Shown here in pieces: positions 1 through 5,788 of a stretch of 7,776 bases of DNA (positions within the stretch are counted from its first letter, which is position 1; each line of letters starts with the position of its first letter). The notes under the pieces were generated by a model, which worked only from the letters and a program-made list of their open reading frames with translations, had not been told where the DNA came from and made no database searches. The position numbers and the translations under genes are program-made. The stretch is from Ilumatobacteraceae bacterium (GTDB lineage Bacteria > Actinomycetota > Acidimicrobiia > Acidimicrobiales > Ilumatobacteraceae): positions 1 through 7,776 of the forward strand of contig JALRJT010000083.1 in assembly GCA_023254985.1 (NCBI GenBank), read 5' to 3'.

Positions 1-279
1 GCTGAGCTCGACCTCAACCCGAGCACCCGCGTCCGTGACCTCACGGACTCCGAGGTCAACAAGATCCGTCTGTACATCGAGAACAACCTCACCGTCGAAG
101 GTGACCTGCGTCGCGACGTGCAGACCGACATCAAGCGCAAGATCGAGATCGGCTCCTACCAGGGAACTCGTCACCGCAAGGGCCTCCCGGTTCGCGGTCA
201 GCGCACCCACACCAACGCTCGCACCCGCAAGGGACCGAAGAAGACCGTTGCCAACAAGAAGATGGCAGTGAGGAAGTAA
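1..279 (+). CDS. rpsM: 30S ribosomal protein S13 (3' part; start lies before the window)
   Basis: The open frame begins at base 1 and ends at TAA 277-279, giving the last 92 residues of S13, a protein usually about 120-126 residues long. S13 sits in the head of the small subunit, contacts 16S rRNA and the P-site tRNA, and bridges to the large subunit. The diagnostic C-terminal part is intact: a GTRHRKGLPVRGQRTHTNAR motif followed by a basic KGPKKTVANKK tail. The tail is the part known to reach the tRNA. The gene overlaps nothing and is followed by rpsK after 3 nt, and its last codons supply the rpsK ribosome binding site. The promoter and any S4-responsive leader of the operon would lie upstream of the window. 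Identification is secure. Confidence 0.97.
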   Translation, partial: AELDLNPSTRVRDLTDSEVNKIRLYIENNLTVEGDLRRDVQTDIKRKIEIGSYQGTRHRKGLPVRGQRTHTNARTRKGPKKTVANKKMAVRK

Positions 280-282
280 CCC

Positions 283-675
283 ATGGCAAAGGCACCAGCA
301 CCCCGCAAGCGCAAGCGCGATCGTAAGAACGTCGCGACCGGCGTCGTGCACATCAAGAGCTCGTTCAACAACACGATCGTGTCGATCACCGACTCCGAGG
401 GCAACGTCATTTCGTGGGCCTCGTCGGGTGGCGTCGGCTTCTCCGGTTCGCGCAAGTCCACCCCGTTCGCTGCACAGATGGCCGCCGAGAAGGCTGGCCG
501 CGCCGCGATGGACCAGGGACTTCGTCGCGCCGAAGTGCACGTGAAGGGCCCGGGCTCGGGTCGTGACACCGCACTGCGCTCCATCCAGAACCTGGGCATC
601 GAAGTGTCCGGCATCAAGGACGTGACTCCGGTGCCACACAACGGTTGCCTCCAGCCGAAGCGAAAGAGGCCGTAA
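283..675 (+). CDS. rpsK: 30S ribosomal protein S11
   Basis: This encodes 130 residues, the normal length for bacterial S11 (about 129). S11 lies in the platform of the 30S subunit next to the mRNA exit region and interacts with S6, S18, S7 and 16S rRNA. A basic N-terminal stretch (residues 8-15) precedes the core, which begins at VATGVVHIKSSFNNTIV. SSGGVGFSGSRKSTPFAAQ and HVKGPGSGRD are typical S11 blocks, and the C-terminus reaches PHNGC. ATG 283 is preceded by AGGAAG at 271-276 inside the end of rpsM, so the two genes are probably translationally coupled. The final ten residues read GCLQPKRKRP where most bacterial S11 proteins have GCRPPKRRRV; length is kept, so this looks like substitution rather than a frameshift. 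Confidence 0.97.
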   Translation: MAKAPAPRKRKRDRKNVATGVVHIKSSFNNTIVSITDSEGNVISWASSGGVGFSGSRKSTPFAAQMAAEKAGRAAMDQGLRRAEVHVKGPGSGRDTALRSIQNLGIEVSGIKDVTPVPHNGCLQPKRKRP

Positions 676-677
676 TC

Positions 678-1295
678 ATGGCTCGCTATACAGGACCAAA
701 GGTACGCATCTCGCGCCGCCTAGGCATCAACGTCTACGAGAACAACAAGGGCTCAAAGGCTCTCGAGCGTCGTCCATTCCCACCGGGAACGCACGGCCGC
801 ACCCGCCGTCGTGGCGCAGGCAGCGAGTACCTCACCCAGCTGCAGGAAAAGCAGAAGGCGAAGTACATCTACGGCGTCCTCGAGCGTCAGTTCCGCAAGA
901 CCTACGAAGAGGCGACCCGGCTCAGTGGCCCGACCGGTGAGAACCTGTTGCGTCTGCTCGAGTGCCGTCTCGACAACGTGGTCTACCGCGCAGGCTGGGC
1001 GAGCACTCGTCCGCAGGCCCGTCAGTTCGTCAGCCACGGCCTCGTGATGGTGGACGGCAAGCGTGTCAACATCCCGTCATACTCGGTCGGTCGCGGCCAG
1101 GTCATCACGTTGACCGACAAGGCCAAGAACATGATCATCATCCAGCACAACATCGACACCCTCGACCGCAAGGTCGTCGGTTGGATGGACGCAGCAGAGG
1201 GTGGCAAGCAGGTCACCGTCCGCGAGTTGCCGCAGCGCGAACACATCGACGTTCCCGTCCGCGAACAGCTCATCGTCGAGCTCTATTCGAAGTAA
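678..1295 (+). CDS. rpsD: 30S ribosomal protein S4
   Basis: The 205-residue product matches the usual length of S4, a primary 16S rRNA binding protein that nucleates 30S body assembly. In many bacteria S4 also represses its own operon by binding the mRNA leader. The N-terminus MARYTGPKVRISRRLG and FPPGTHGRTRRR are typical. An S4 RNA-binding domain spans about residues 96-160 (RLDNVVYRAGWASTRPQARQ, then HGLVMVDGKRVNIPSY). The N-terminal domain has no cysteines; the only Cys is residue 96, so this is the zinc-free C-minus form. I chose ATG 678 because the protein then starts at the family N-terminus and AAGAGG (664-669) lies 8 nt before it. It follows rpsK by 2 nt. Confidence 0.97.
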   Translation: MARYTGPKVRISRRLGINVYENNKGSKALERRPFPPGTHGRTRRRGAGSEYLTQLQEKQKAKYIYGVLERQFRKTYEEATRLSGPTGENLLRLLECRLDNVVYRAGWASTRPQARQFVSHGLVMVDGKRVNIPSYSVGRGQVITLTDKAKNMIIIQHNIDTLDRKVVGWMDAAEGGKQVTVRELPQREHIDVPVREQLIVELYSK

Positions 1296-1314
1296 CCCCC
1301 GACCAGAAAATCGC

Positions 1315-1322
1315 AAGAGGAG
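1315..1322 (+). promoter_or_regulatory. Ribosome binding site of rpoA
   Basis: AAGAGGAG lies 6 nt before ATG 1329, a strong match to the anti-Shine-Dalgarno sequence. It fixes the rpoA start and is one of the three best binding sites in the window, as expected for a gene whose product is needed in large amounts. Confidence 0.85.
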
Positions 1323-1328
1323 ACACCA

Positions 1329-2258
1329 ATGCTTGTCATTCAGCGCCCAACCGTGGAAGCAATCGGCACCCCGGAGAACAACCGCCAGAAGTTCTCCATC
1401 GGACCGCTCGAGCCGGGCCTCGGCCACACCATCGGCAACTCGATTCGTCGCATGTTGCTCTCGTCGATTCCTGGTTCAGCGATCACAACCGTCAAGTTCG
1501 AGTCGGCTCTGCACGAGTTCGACGTGATCGACGGGATCACCGAGGACGTCACCGAGATCATCTTGAACCTGAAGGACGTCGTCGTGACCTCAGAGAGCGA
1601 TGAGCCAGTCGTCATCACCCTCGACGTGAAGGGTCCAGCAGAAGTCACCGCCGCAGACATCGTCTGCCCGGCGGGCGTCGAGATCTTGAACAAGGGTCAG
1701 CACATCGCGACGTTGTCGGCGAAGGGTCGCCTCGTCGTCGATCTCACGATCGAGCGTGGCAAGGGTTATGCCTCGAGCGACCGCGACACCCGCAAGGTGA
1801 TCGGTGTCATTCCGGTCGATGCGATCTTCTCGCCCGTGCGTCGTTGCACGTTCACTGTCGAGCCGACGCGCGTCGAGCAGTCGACCAACTACGACAAGAT
1901 CGTCCTCGACATCGAGACCGACGGCACCATGGAGCCACGTGAGGCACTCGCCTCGGCTGGCGCCACGTTGCGTTCGCTCGTCGACCTCGTCGCCACGATG
2001 AGCGATGAGCCAGTCGCCCTCGAACTCGGCGAAGTCATCGGTTCGGGCTCCGGCTCGCCGGACCTCGACCTGAGCATCGAGGACCTCGACCTGTCCGAGC
2101 GTCCCCGCAACTGCTTGAAGCGCGCCCAGATCAACACGGTCGGCGAGCTCTTGCTGCGCAGCGAGGAAGACCTGCTCAACATCACCAACTTCGGTCAGAA
2201 GTCGTTGGACGAAATCAAGTTGAAGCTCGACGAGCGCGGCCTCTCGCTGCGTATCTGA
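1329..2258 (+). CDS. rpoA: DNA-directed RNA polymerase subunit alpha
   Basis: The product has 309 residues (E. coli has 329; many actinobacteria are longer because of an acidic tail that is absent here). The alpha dimer is the scaffold for beta and beta', and the C-terminal domain binds promoter DNA and activators. The N-terminal domain covers about residues 1-228, with FSIGPLEPGLGHTIGNSIRR near the start and the NYDKIVLDIETDGT block. A short linker with GSGSGSPDLD leads to the C-terminal domain at about 250-309. There the helix-hairpin-helix region reads RPRNCLKRAQINTVGELL and then NFGQKSLDEIKLKLDERGLSL. Arg258, Asn261 and Lys in FGQKS correspond to the DNA-contacting Arg265, Asn268 and Lys298 of E. 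coli. The residues between, Pro259 and Arg260, differ from the common Ser-Tyr or Ser-Ala. Confidence 0.98.
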   Translation: MLVIQRPTVEAIGTPENNRQKFSIGPLEPGLGHTIGNSIRRMLLSSIPGSAITTVKFESALHEFDVIDGITEDVTEIILNLKDVVVTSESDEPVVITLDVKGPAEVTAADIVCPAGVEILNKGQHIATLSAKGRLVVDLTIERGKGYASSDRDTRKVIGVIPVDAIFSPVRRCTFTVEPTRVEQSTNYDKIVLDIETDGTMEPREALASAGATLRSLVDLVATMSDEPVALELGEVIGSGSGSPDLDLSIEDLDLSERPRNCLKRAQINTVGELLLRSEEDLLNITNFGQKSLDEIKLKLDERGLSLRI

Positions 2259-2273
2259 GCGAACGACGTACAT

Positions 2274-2278
2274 AGGAG
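2274..2278 (+). promoter_or_regulatory. Ribosome binding site of rplQ
   Basis: AGGAG is 10 nt before ATG 2289. A nearer ATG at 2282 is out of frame with L17, so this site is what distinguishes the real start from the decoy. The spacing is slightly long but acceptable. Confidence 0.65.
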
Positions 2279-2288
2279 ACGATGAGAC

Positions 2289-2660
2289 ATGCCAGCAACA
2301 CCACGACGCGCCCGCAAGTTCGGCGGTAGCGCACACCACCAGAAACTGATGATGGCGAACCTCGCTGCGTCGCTGTTCGCTGCAGAGGGCATCGTCACCA
2401 CCGAGGGCAAGGCCAAGGCATTGCGCCCGATCGCCGAGAAGTTGATCACCAAGGCGATCAAGGCACAGGATGCCGGCCCGATGCGCATTCACCGCATCCG
2501 GCAGATCCAGGGTTACCTGAACGACAAGGAAATGACGAACAAGCTCGTCAACGTCGTCGCTCCTCGTTACGCCTCGCGCAACGGTGGCTACACGCGAATC
2601 TTGAAGCTCGGCCCGCGTCACGGTGACAACGCACCAATGGCGCGCATCGAACTCGTCTAG
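2289..2660 (+). CDS. rplQ: 50S ribosomal protein L17
   Basis: The 123-residue protein is L17, a large-subunit protein near the polypeptide exit tunnel. The N-terminal signature is RRARKFGGSAHHQKLMMANL, followed by IVTTEGKAKALRPIAEKLIT and the C-terminal block GGYTRILKLGPRHGDNAPMA with the final IELV. It has no long C-terminal extension, unlike L17 of several streptomycetes and mycobacteria. It is the last gene of the alpha operon proper (rpsM-rpsK-rpsD-rpoA-rplQ) and sits 30 nt after rpoA, so cotranscription is expected. No terminator hairpin is seen after TAG 2658-2660; transcription probably continues into truA. Confidence 0.97.
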   Translation: MPATPRRARKFGGSAHHQKLMMANLAASLFAAEGIVTTEGKAKALRPIAEKLITKAIKAQDAGPMRIHRIRQIQGYLNDKEMTNKLVNVVAPRYASRNGGYTRILKLGPRHGDNAPMARIELV

Positions 2661-2674
2661 TTCGGTTTCGCATC

Positions 2675-3454
2675 ATGCGTCGCGCGCGCATGACCGTCGC
2701 CTACAAGGGTGACGCGTTCCACGGTTTCGCCACCAATCCCGGTGTCGACACCGTCGAGTCTCATCTCACGGGTGCGCTGCGTCAGGTGTTGCAAGTCGAC
2801 ATCAACATCGTCGCTGCCGGTCGCACCGATGCCGGCGTGCACGGTTGGGGGCAGGTGGTCAGTATGGACCTTCCCGACACGGTCGATCTCGCGGTATTGC
2901 GCAAGCAACTAAATGCCTTGTGCGGGCCCTTCGTCGTCGTTCGCGAGGCCGACTGGGCAGAGCCCGACTTCCACGCTCGCTTTTCGGCAATGTGGCGCAG
3001 TTACCGGTACACGGTGTTGAACTCACCGGTACCGAATCCGTTCATGGTCGAGACCGCCTGGCACATCCACAGCCCGCTCAAGCTGAGGGCCATGCAGCTC
3101 GCGTGCGACGCGGTGATCGGGGAGCACGACTTCTCGGCGTTCTGTCGCAAGCCCAAGCCGAGTGAGGGGGAGCACGGGGCCGAGTTCTCCATGCGCAGGT
3201 ATGTGATGAATGCCGACTGGCGCGACCTCGGGGACGGGGTGCTGCGCTTCGACGTTCGTGCGAATGCCTTCTGCCATCAGATGGTCAGATCCCTCGTCGG
3301 GACCTTCATCGAGATCGGTCTCGGGAAGCGCCCGCCGAGCGACATGCGGGGTCTCATCCTGTCCGGGGACCGGAACCAGGCCGCTCAGGTCGCCCCGCCA
3401 CACGGGCTGTGCCTGTGGGAGGTGGGCTATCCGGCCGATCCCGGTCGATTGTGA
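2675..3454 (+). CDS. truA: tRNA pseudouridine(38-40) synthase TruA
   Basis: The 259-residue protein has the usual TruA length. TruA isomerises uridines 38-40 in the anticodon arm of many tRNAs. The catalytic Asp is Asp52 in AAGRTDAGVH (residues 47-56). DFHARFSAMWRSYRY (98-112) is the second conserved block, with the aromatic residue in the R-Y-R-Y segment that stacks in the active site. HDFSAFCR (151-158) and FCHQMVRSLVGT (199-210) complete the family pattern. The first strand reads VAYKGDAFHG, where most TruA have YDG. ATG 2675 gives the strand-1 residues expected before AYKG; the in-frame ATG 2690 would cut them. No clear Shine-Dalgarno is present, so coupling to rplQ, 14 nt upstream, is likely. 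Its last Leu codon plus stop form the proposed -35 box of rplM. Confidence 0.96.
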   Translation: MRRARMTVAYKGDAFHGFATNPGVDTVESHLTGALRQVLQVDINIVAAGRTDAGVHGWGQVVSMDLPDTVDLAVLRKQLNALCGPFVVVREADWAEPDFHARFSAMWRSYRYTVLNSPVPNPFMVETAWHIHSPLKLRAMQLACDAVIGEHDFSAFCRKPKPSEGEHGAEFSMRRYVMNADWRDLGDGVLRFDVRANAFCHQMVRSLVGTFIEIGLGKRPPSDMRGLILSGDRNQAAQVAPPHGLCLWEVGYPADPGRL

Positions 3455-3478
3455 ACCGGTCCTTTTCGCCCCTATCCT
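3449..3478 (+). promoter_or_regulatory. Candidate promoter of rplM-rpsI
   Basis: TTGTGA (3449-3454) resembles a -35 box and TATCCT (3473-3478) a -10 box of the actinobacterial TAnnnT type, with an 18-nt spacer. Each matches the consensus at 4 of 6 positions. A start of transcription near 3484-3487 would leave a leader of roughly 60 nt before the L13 ATG. This is the longest gap in the window and lies between two known operon units, which supports an internal promoter. It is a motif match only. Confidence 0.5.
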
Positions 3479-3489
3479 GAAAAGCCCAC

Positions 3490-3527
3490 GGGGACCGGCC
3501 AGCGGCCGATTTTCCGGATCAGTCCCC
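3490..3527 (+). ncRNA. Candidate structured 5' leader of rplM
   Basis: GGGGAC (3490-3495) can pair with GTCCCC (3522-3527). Directly stacked on its 5' side, CGGCC (3496-3500) pairs with GGCCG (3504-3508) across the triloop AGC. The result is an 11-bp interrupted stem with a 13-nt bulge (3509-3521) on the 3' side, ending 21 nt before the L13 start codon and fully inside a transcript from the candidate promoter. Autoregulatory leaders in front of rplM are known in other phyla (E. coli L13; an L13 leader family in Firmicutes). Whether this one binds L13 is inference. I do not recognise it as a described RNA family. Confidence 0.35.
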
Positions 3528-3548
3528 AGCACTTCGAAAGCAGTTTTC

Positions 3549-3995
3549 ATGCGTACGTATAGCCCCAAAGCCAGCGATGTAAAGCGCGAGTGGCACGTTG
3601 TCGATGCCGACGGTCTCGTGCTCGGTCGTATGTGCACCGAAGTCGCGCGACTCCTGCGCGGAAAGCACAAGCCGATGTTCTCGACCCACATGGACACCGG
3701 TGACCACGTGATCATCGTGAATGCGTCCAAGGTCGTGTTGACCAAGGGCAAGGCCGACAAGGAACTCGTGCACGACTACAGCGGTTACCCCGGTGGTCTG
3801 CGCACCCAGACGTACGCCAACCTGCTCAGCCGCAAGCCAGAGGATGCGATCCGTCGCACCGTTCGTGGAATGTTGCCGAAGGGTCCGCTCGGTCGTCAGA
3901 TGATCAAGAAGTTGAAGGTCGTCGCCGGTCCGGAACACGGTCACGGCGCACAGCAGCCAAAGGTTCTCGAGTTGCCACACGCCAAGGCGCGTTGA
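3549..3995 (+). CDS. rplM: 50S ribosomal protein L13
   Basis: The 148-residue product is slightly longer than E. coli L13 (142) and normal for actinobacteria. L13 is an early-assembly 23S rRNA binding protein. Family blocks in order: MRTYSPKASDVKREWHVVDA at the N-terminus, VLGRMCTEVARLLRGKHKP, TGDHVIIVNASKVVLTKGK, YSGYPGGLRTQTYANLL, then RGMLPKGPLGRQMIKKLKV and the closing GPEHGHGAQQP. The open frame extends upstream through truA, but ATG 3549 matches the family N-terminus exactly and the upstream frame is only truA read out of frame. The binding site is weak (GAAAG at 3536-3540, 8 nt before ATG), unlike rpsI, which is compatible with translational control through the leader. rpsI follows after 28 nt as in most bacteria. 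Confidence 0.97.
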   Translation: MRTYSPKASDVKREWHVVDADGLVLGRMCTEVARLLRGKHKPMFSTHMDTGDHVIIVNASKVVLTKGKADKELVHDYSGYPGGLRTQTYANLLSRKPEDAIRRTVRGMLPKGPLGRQMIKKLKVVAGPEHGHGAQQPKVLELPHAKAR

Positions 3996-4011
3996 GCAAG
4001 AGATTGGAATA

Positions 4012-4017
4012 GAGGAG
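4012..4017 (+). promoter_or_regulatory. Ribosome binding site of rpsI (supports GTG start)
   Basis: GAGGAG is 6 nt before GTG 4024. It supports a non-ATG start for S9: no in-frame ATG lies nearby, and the protein beginning at the GTG has the expected S9 N-terminus. Confidence 0.85.
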
Positions 4018-4023
4018 TACTTC

Positions 4024-4419
4024 GTGGGAACACAACCACTCACCCAGACCACTGGTCGACGCAAGGGAGCAATCGCTCGCGCACGCCTTCGTCCCGGCTC
4101 GGGCAAGGTGACCGTCAACGGTCGCGCGTTCGACAACTACTTCCCGAGCGCAGTCCAGCGCAACATCGCCAGTGAGGCGTTGCGCGTGGTCGAGGCAGAG
4201 ACTGCCTACGACGTCGACTGCGACATCCAGGGTGGTGGCATCGCCGGTCAGGCCGGCGCACTGCGCATGGCGATCGCTCGCTCGATCGTCGAGCTCGACC
4301 CGGAGAAGCGCTCGGTGTTGCGCAAGGCCGGACTCCTCACGCGCGACTCGCGCAAGAAGGAAAGCAAGAAGTACGGCTTGAAGAAGGCCCGAAAGGCACC
4401 GCAGTACACCAAGCGTTAA
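4024..4419 (+). CDS. rpsI: 30S ribosomal protein S9
   Basis: The 131-residue S9 (usual length about 130) begins at a GTG codon. S9 is a head protein of the 30S subunit whose C-terminal tail reaches the P site and contacts tRNA. TTGRRKGAIARARLRPGSGK (residues 9-28) is the N-terminal signature, VTVNGRAFDNYFP follows, and GGGIAGQAGALRMAIAR is the central glycine-rich block. The C-terminus ends KARKAPQYTKR, where the terminal Lys-Arg is the tRNA-contacting pair conserved in the family. It is expected to share a transcript with rplM. The next gene, glmM, starts 40 nt later without an evident terminator between. Confidence 0.97.
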   Translation: MGTQPLTQTTGRRKGAIARARLRPGSGKVTVNGRAFDNYFPSAVQRNIASEALRVVEAETAYDVDCDIQGGGIAGQAGALRMAIARSIVELDPEKRSVLRKAGLLTRDSRKKESKKYGLKKARKAPQYTKR

Positions 4420-4429
4420 TCGCCTGGTT

Positions 4430-4450
4430 GTCGCGACGAACCGCGACGAA
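4430..4450 (+). repeat. Short hairpin and direct repeat between rpsI and glmM
   Basis: GTCGCG (4430-4435) and CGCGAC (4442-4447) can form a 6-bp stem with a 6-nt loop. The same stretch contains CGCGACGAA twice (4432-4440 and 4442-4450). No T-run follows, so it does not look like an intrinsic terminator. It might reduce read-through or expression of glmM relative to rpsI, or be chance in GC-rich DNA. Confidence 0.3.
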
Positions 4451-4459
4451 GTACGCATC

Positions 4460-5779
4460 ATGATTCGCTTCGGCACCGACGGCGTCCGCGGAGTCGCCTT
4501 CGAACAACTGACGCTCGACTACGTCGCACGTCTCGGTCGAGTCGCTGGTCGCAGGCTCGGTTCCACCCGCGTCATCATCGGCCAAGACACTCGTGAGTCG
4601 GGTACCCAATTGGCCGAAGCGCTTGTCGGCGGTTTGCGCGCCAGTGGCTGTGAGGTCGAGTTCCTTGGTGTCATGCCGACGCCGGCCATTGCGTTCCTCG
4701 CTCAGGCAGATGGTTGTGCGGCTGCTGCCATCACCGCCTCGCACAACCCCTATCGCGACAACGGCGTGAAGTTGTTCTCGGCCGGTGGGAACAAGCTCAC
4801 CGACGAAGTCCAGGACGCGATCGAAGGTGATCTGGCAGGTGGTGACTCAAGCCCCGCCGATCAATCAGTCGCGCTCGAGCGAACCGACCGCAGTGCTCAG
4901 TACGTGGAGCACGTCGCGTCAATCATCGCACCGCGCGATCTGACGGGCGTAACCGTGGTGCTCGACTGTGCGAACGGCGCAATGAGCGACGTCGCCCCGC
5001 GAGCGTTTGCGGCACTCGGTGCAACGGTGATCGCGATCAACGACGAGCCGAATGGCCGCAACATCAACGAGGGTTGTGGAGCCGCGCATCCAGAGGCACT
5101 GAGTGAAGCGGTGCGGTTGCATTCTGCCGATCTCGGGCTCGCCTTCGACGGTGATGGTGACCGAGTGATCGCCGTCGATCACGTCGGCAACGTCGTCGAC
5201 GGTGACCAGACGATCGCACTGTTTGCACTCGACTTCGCGTCGCGGGGCGAACTCGATCCACGTTCGGTGGTCGTGACGGTGATGACCAATGCCGGCTTCC
5301 ATTCGGCGATGGCCGACGCGGGCATCATCATCCACACGACGCCGGTTGGCGATCGCCACGTGCTCGCAGAGATGGAGTCGACGGGTTCGCTCATCGGCGG
5401 GGAACAAAGCGGGCACATCATCCTCAGGCGTCACGCCACGACTGGAGATGGGTTGCTCGCGGGAATCCTGTTGGTCGATCTCGTCAAGCGCAATGGTTTG
5501 CCGCTCGAACGACTTGCAGTCGAAGCGATGATTCCCTTGCCACAGCATTTGATCAACGTGAAAGTTGCTTCGATCGTCGACGAAGTTGCGCGTGTGTGTG
5601 CAGACGACGTCGAGCAAGCAGAGCGTGCACTCGCAGGAGTTGGTCGAGTGTTGTTGCGTGCGAGTGGCACCGAGCCGTTGATTCGCGTGATGGTCGAAGC
5701 GGCGACCGATGACGCAGCGCGACAGATCGCATCAGACCTTGCAGACGCAGTGGCCAAGCGGCTTGGCGGATCTCGGTAG
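4460..5779 (+). CDS. glmM: Phosphoglucosamine mutase GlmM
   Basis: The 439-residue cytoplasmic enzyme (E. coli GlmM 445) converts glucosamine-6-phosphate to glucosamine-1-phosphate on the way to UDP-GlcNAc. It belongs to the alpha-D-phosphohexomutase family and shows all four active-site signatures. MIRFGTDGVRG is at the N-terminus. ITASHNP (91-97) holds the phosphoserine Ser94. DGDGDR (230-235) is the metal-binding loop, GGEQSGH (313-319) the sugar-binding loop, and RASGTEPLIRVM (400-411) the phosphate-binding loop. The GEQSGH form is typical of GlmM and argues against a phosphomannomutase. ATG 4460 gives the standard N-terminus; the binding site is weak (GAAG 4448-4451). Position after rplM-rpsI and 9 nt before a glmS-type gene is the common actinobacterial arrangement and couples ribosome and cell-wall precursor genes. 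Confidence 0.97.
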   Translation: MIRFGTDGVRGVAFEQLTLDYVARLGRVAGRRLGSTRVIIGQDTRESGTQLAEALVGGLRASGCEVEFLGVMPTPAIAFLAQADGCAAAAITASHNPYRDNGVKLFSAGGNKLTDEVQDAIEGDLAGGDSSPADQSVALERTDRSAQYVEHVASIIAPRDLTGVTVVLDCANGAMSDVAPRAFAALGATVIAINDEPNGRNINEGCGAAHPEALSEAVRLHSADLGLAFDGDGDRVIAVDHVGNVVDGDQTIALFALDFASRGELDPRSVVVTVMTNAGFHSAMADAGIIIHTTPVGDRHVLAEMESTGSLIGGEQSGHIILRRHATTGDGLLAGILLVDLVKRNGLPLERLAVEAMIPLPQHLINVKVASIVDEVARVCADDVEQAERALAGVGRVLLRASGTEPLIRVMVEAATDDAARQIASDLADAVAKRLGGSR

Positions 5780-5788
5780 CCTGTAGTC

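Noticed and set aside
645..677. Earlier ATG for S4 inside rpsK
   Set aside because: It adds 11 non-family residues; ATG 678 gives the standard MARYTGP start and has a well-placed AAGAGG.
1590..2621. Long open frame on the - strand opposite rpoA and rplQ (343 codons)
   Set aside because: It lies wholly antisense to two certain genes, has an Asp/Arg/Val-rich composition typical of the reverse complement of GC-rich coding DNA, and matches no family I know.
3496..3513. Intrinsic terminator (GC hairpin CGGCC/GGCCG followed by TTTT) after truA
   Set aside because: The stem is only 5 bp and the T-run only 4, and it lies downstream of a candidate promoter and close to rplM. It fits better as part of a leader fold, though attenuation cannot be excluded.
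3210..3548. N-terminal extension of L13 into truA
   Set aside because: The frame is open upstream, but the L13 family N-terminus begins exactly at ATG 3549 and the upstream residues are truA read out of frame.
3023..3760. Open frame on the - strand opposite truA and rplM (245 codons)
   Set aside because: It spans the intergenic region and two conserved genes on the other strand, with no binding site and no recognisable motif; a codon-bias shadow.
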